Shown: one piece after another, positions 61,128 to 64,000 of the stretch
Layout of the letters: every line of letters starts with the position of its first letter
How positions within the stretch are numbered: the stretch's first letter is position 1
Position numbers and translations under genes: made by a program
NCBI GenBank assembly: GCA_015680685.1
Contig: MNCI01016594.1
Location: forward strand, 294,243-358,242
Direction of reading: 5' to 3'
DNA: 64,000 nucleotides
From: Gnetum montanum
Lineage: Eukaryota; Streptophyta; Gnetopsida; Gnetales; Gnetaceae
The notes under the pieces: model-generated
What the model saw: the letters and a program-made list of their open reading frames with translations, nothing else
Databases searched by the model: none
Told to the model about the DNA's origin: nothing

Positions 61128-64000
61128 ATGGTCATGCATCGTGATCTATCTTCACTTCTAGCCTTGACAAGCCCACATGGCGAGCTTACAAGATAATTAA
61201 ACCCAGAGTTAATAGACTAGAAATCATCCACCAATAGCACTATCAATCCTTAAAAACATCCCTAGACTGGCCTGAACATCTGGTCCAAGCCTTAGATTTA
61301 GAGGCCAAGGATGTAACTAAAGACCCTCTCATTGAAATTCTTGTGACCACATCCAGGGGGAAAATAAAGACGTTAAAACTTAGCTCCCTCCTATATATGT
61401 ATCCAAGATCTTTCAAGACAACATCGAGGTATTCGTGTGGTCCTATAATGACATGCTAGGCTTAGATCCGAGGCTTATACAGCATAACATTATCTTAGAT
61501 CCACGTGTGAAGGCAGTTAACCAAAGGGCTTGCAAAATTAAACCAGAGATCGCACTAGCCATACACGATGAAATCACTAAGCTATATCAGACTAGTTTCA
61601 TCCAAGTAGTTGATTACTCAAAATGGGTGTCAAACATCATTGTAGTTTCTAAGAAAATGGGAGAAATATGAATCTGCATAGACTTCTGGAATCTGAACAA
61701 AGAAATGATCAAAGATGACTTCCTACTGCCAAGTATTGATCAACTTATTGATACTACGGCTGGTCACGCTCTACTATCCTTCATGGAAAGTTTCTCTGAC
61801 TACAATCAAATTCATATCGACCCAGAGCATCAGTTAACAACCACTTTCATGACCCCATGGGGTACCTTCTGTTACACCATGATGCCCTTTGGACTTAAAA
61901 CCGCTGGAGCAACCTACCAAAGAGCCATGACGTACATCTTTAATGACTACATCCTAGAAACACTAAACGACTATGTGGATGACATAGTGGTCAAATCTAA
62001 AGAGGCTGCTGACCAACCCAACGATCTAGGTGTAGTCCTCAAACGCTATCAAACGCATGACTTACGCCTCAATCCAAAGAAGTATGTCTTCGGGGTAAAA
62101 ATCAAATGCATTCTAGGGTTTGTAGTATCGGAGGCTCTAATACGAGTAGACCCTGACAAAGTTAAGACCATTGTTAATCTAGCACCCCTTACCAACCTTA
62201 AATAATTATGTGGGTTGCAAGGTAGGATACAATTCATTAGAAGATTTATAGAAAAGTTGACTAACAAGTTACACCCCATGCAACACTTACTAAAGAAAGG
62301 AGTTAACTTCGAATGGACAACACAATGGCAGCAAGCCTTCGATGACCTAAAGAAAGAGCTTTTACACCTCCCAACTATTTACCCATCACAGAGGGATAAG
62401 CCTTTCTACATCTACCTTGCCACCTCAGACATGTCTATCATAGCACTGTTATGTTAGAGAAGACATGACGGCTCTAAGATTCCATTTTATTACCTGACAC
62501 ATGCATTGATAGCATACGAGGTGAAGTACAATGAGGTGGAAAGAAATTGTCTCACCCTAGTGTTTGCATTGAAAAACTGGAGGCATTATCTATTCCATAG
62601 CAAGCTTAACATTATATCCAAAAGTAATGTACTTTGGGCTATCACGAAAAATATATAAGAAAGCAACAGGATAGCCTAGTGGAAAGCTATAATTGCATAA
62701 TTCAATTTACATTATGTGACCCAATCATCAACGAAAGGACAAGCCATAGCTATGCAACTCACGACCTCACCTGTCGATGATCAGGCAACCATAGAACCTG
62801 AATTCCCTGATGAGCATATTAACACCATTAACTTTATCCCATTACATTTCGAGGCTACTTTGCATTTTGATGGCCCTCAACTACACGAGGTGGTTGTGCA
62901 GCTGTCGTCATTATGTTCCCCTCTAAGGACATTCAACTGTTTGCTTATTGTTTCATGTTCCTTTGTACGAAAAATGTGGCAAAGTACGAAGGACTCGTTA
63001 GGGGGCTCTTAGCAGGTTGAGTGTTAAAAATTCAACACTTGGCAATTTGCGGTGATTCACAACTAGTTGTCAATCAAATCACTGAGGTCTATGCTTGCAA
63101 AACTACTCATCTACAACCCTATTGCAACCTGGCCAAAATGTTTCTCAAACAGTTTACCACAACAGATGTCCAACACATGCCACGCAATGAGAACACCGTA
63201 GCAGATTCCCTGGCCATGCTAGCATTAAATGTGCCACCACACCTATTCGCAAATTTTCCCACTTCAATAACCAAGTGTACAGAGCCTATCACTCAAGCGG
63301 TACACATTGCCTCTATAAGCGCTGCCGATACCCAAGAGTGGTACGCCAACATTAAAGCCTATCTGCAACATGGCGAACCCCCACATGGTTTGACAACTAC
63401 CCAAAGGGATGCGATCCAAAAGTGTGCTCGGCAATATGTACTTATGGGAGATAATGCCTTATGCAAACGCTCCTTTGATGGGATATTGCTAGCATGCGTA
63501 AATGAGGAACAAGCGCAAAAGATCATTAATGAGGTCCATGAATGACTATGTGGAGGACACATAGCCCCTATGGCCATGGCAGCACAAATTAGACACCTAG
63601 GGTATTATTGGCCTCACATGGAATGAGATTTCCTTGTCAAAGTTAAGACTTGTGACACATGCCAATGATATGCAAATCTTATTCATGTTTCACCTACTGA
63701 GTTGCATCCTACAAAGATCACATGGCCATTCCAATGATGGGGACTAGACATTATAGGACCTATCACACCTAGGTCTTCCACAGGGCATAGCTTCATCATC
63801 ACTGCCACTAAGTACTTTACAAAGTGGGTAGAGGCTATCCCCCTTAGGAAGACTACATCTCAACAGGTTTGCCACTTTATATTGGATAACATAATGACAA
63901 GGTTTGGGCTTCCCATGACTATTGTGACAAACAACGGGCCACAGTTTAGTAGTGCAAAAACCAAAAAATTTTGTAGCAACCTTGGCATTACGCAATCCTT
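61128..64000 (+). pseudogene. pol of element C (cut by window end in integrase)
   Basis: The ATG at 61128 is followed by a frame change before 61435. RT: YQTSFIQVVDYSKWVSN, LPSIDQLIDTTAGHALLSF, FMTPWGTF, MMPFGLKTAGATYQRAM and intact YVDD at 61972-61983. The first RNase H reads IYLATSDMS, lacking the usual first Asp. The second RNase H (about 62850-63240) has FDG, a frameshift, KYEGLV, CGDSQLV and NENTVADSL, so all four acidic residues can be found. Integrase: GGHIAPMAM (about 63555), GYYWPHME, CDTCQ, GLDIIGPI (about 63740) and VTNNGPQFSS (second Asp to Asn), cut at 64000. TAG and TGA stops and frameshifts show it is inactive. Confidence 0.85.

Larger units (their letters stand above)
50641..64000 (+). 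mobile_element. Element C: Tat-lineage Ty3/gypsy retrotransposon, right end outside the window
   Basis: C has a 5' LTR (50641-52359), PBS, gag-protease, antisense gene and pol up to integrase, where the window ends. The order and repeats match A and B. The target duplication cannot be tested because the 3' LTR is not in view. Confidence 0.88.

Overview
The window is plant nuclear DNA built almost entirely of old, decayed Ty3/gypsy LTR retrotransposons. It is AT-rich, with plant-type gag-pol proteins, GT-AG introns and a 400-bp assembly gap, and no ordinary host gene is visible. Long elements of this kind suit a large-genome seed plant, perhaps a gymnosperm, but the species cannot be fixed from sequence alone. 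LAYOUT. Four elements can be resolved. D (about 13.2 kb once insertions are removed, Athila-like) starts just left of the window and ends at 50267. A (12825-49891, about 19.8 kb without its insert) sits inside the 3' LTR of D. B (24543-41789, 17.2 kb) sits inside A. C (50641 to beyond 64000) lies to the right. The nest D[A[B]] is supported by matching LTR ends, near-identical 5-bp target duplications and, for A, the uninterrupted site in the sister LTR of D. Only 50268-50640 is unassigned. THE A/B/C FAMILY. These three share one plan: LTR, PBS, gag-protease, a spacer of 5.5-6 kb, pol (RT, RNase H, a second archaeal-type RNase H, integrase), a 3' untranslated region with short repeats, PPT, LTR. 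The second RNase H places them in the Tat lineage (relatives of Ogre, Grande, Retand). MAIN DISCOVERY. The gag-protease/pol spacer carries a gene on the opposite strand. In B it can be followed through eight exons (30885-35243, minus strand) joined by seven GT-AG introns, with a coding length of 3282 nt that is an exact multiple of three. A and C hold the same gene with the same splice sites. Exon 1 is 119 nt and exon 3 is 275 nt in all three copies. A TATA box lies about 130-140 bp upstream of the ATG. In A the gene is split by the insertion of B in its first intron; in C exons 6 and 7 are deleted. I do not recognise the protein. A conserved 3' splice site stands 11-13 nt before the pol ATG in all three copies, suggesting that sense transcripts are spliced across the whole spacer. 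Degenerate repeats ending in a TTAAACTAGCA-like core lie at the borders between modules. D lacks all of this, but has after its integrase an extra sense reading frame with a piece resembling the plant transposon-protein domain and a coiled-coil-like part. All four elements are broken by stops and frameshifts; many stops are TAG where the family has Gln or Trp, as expected from cytosine deamination in methylated DNA.
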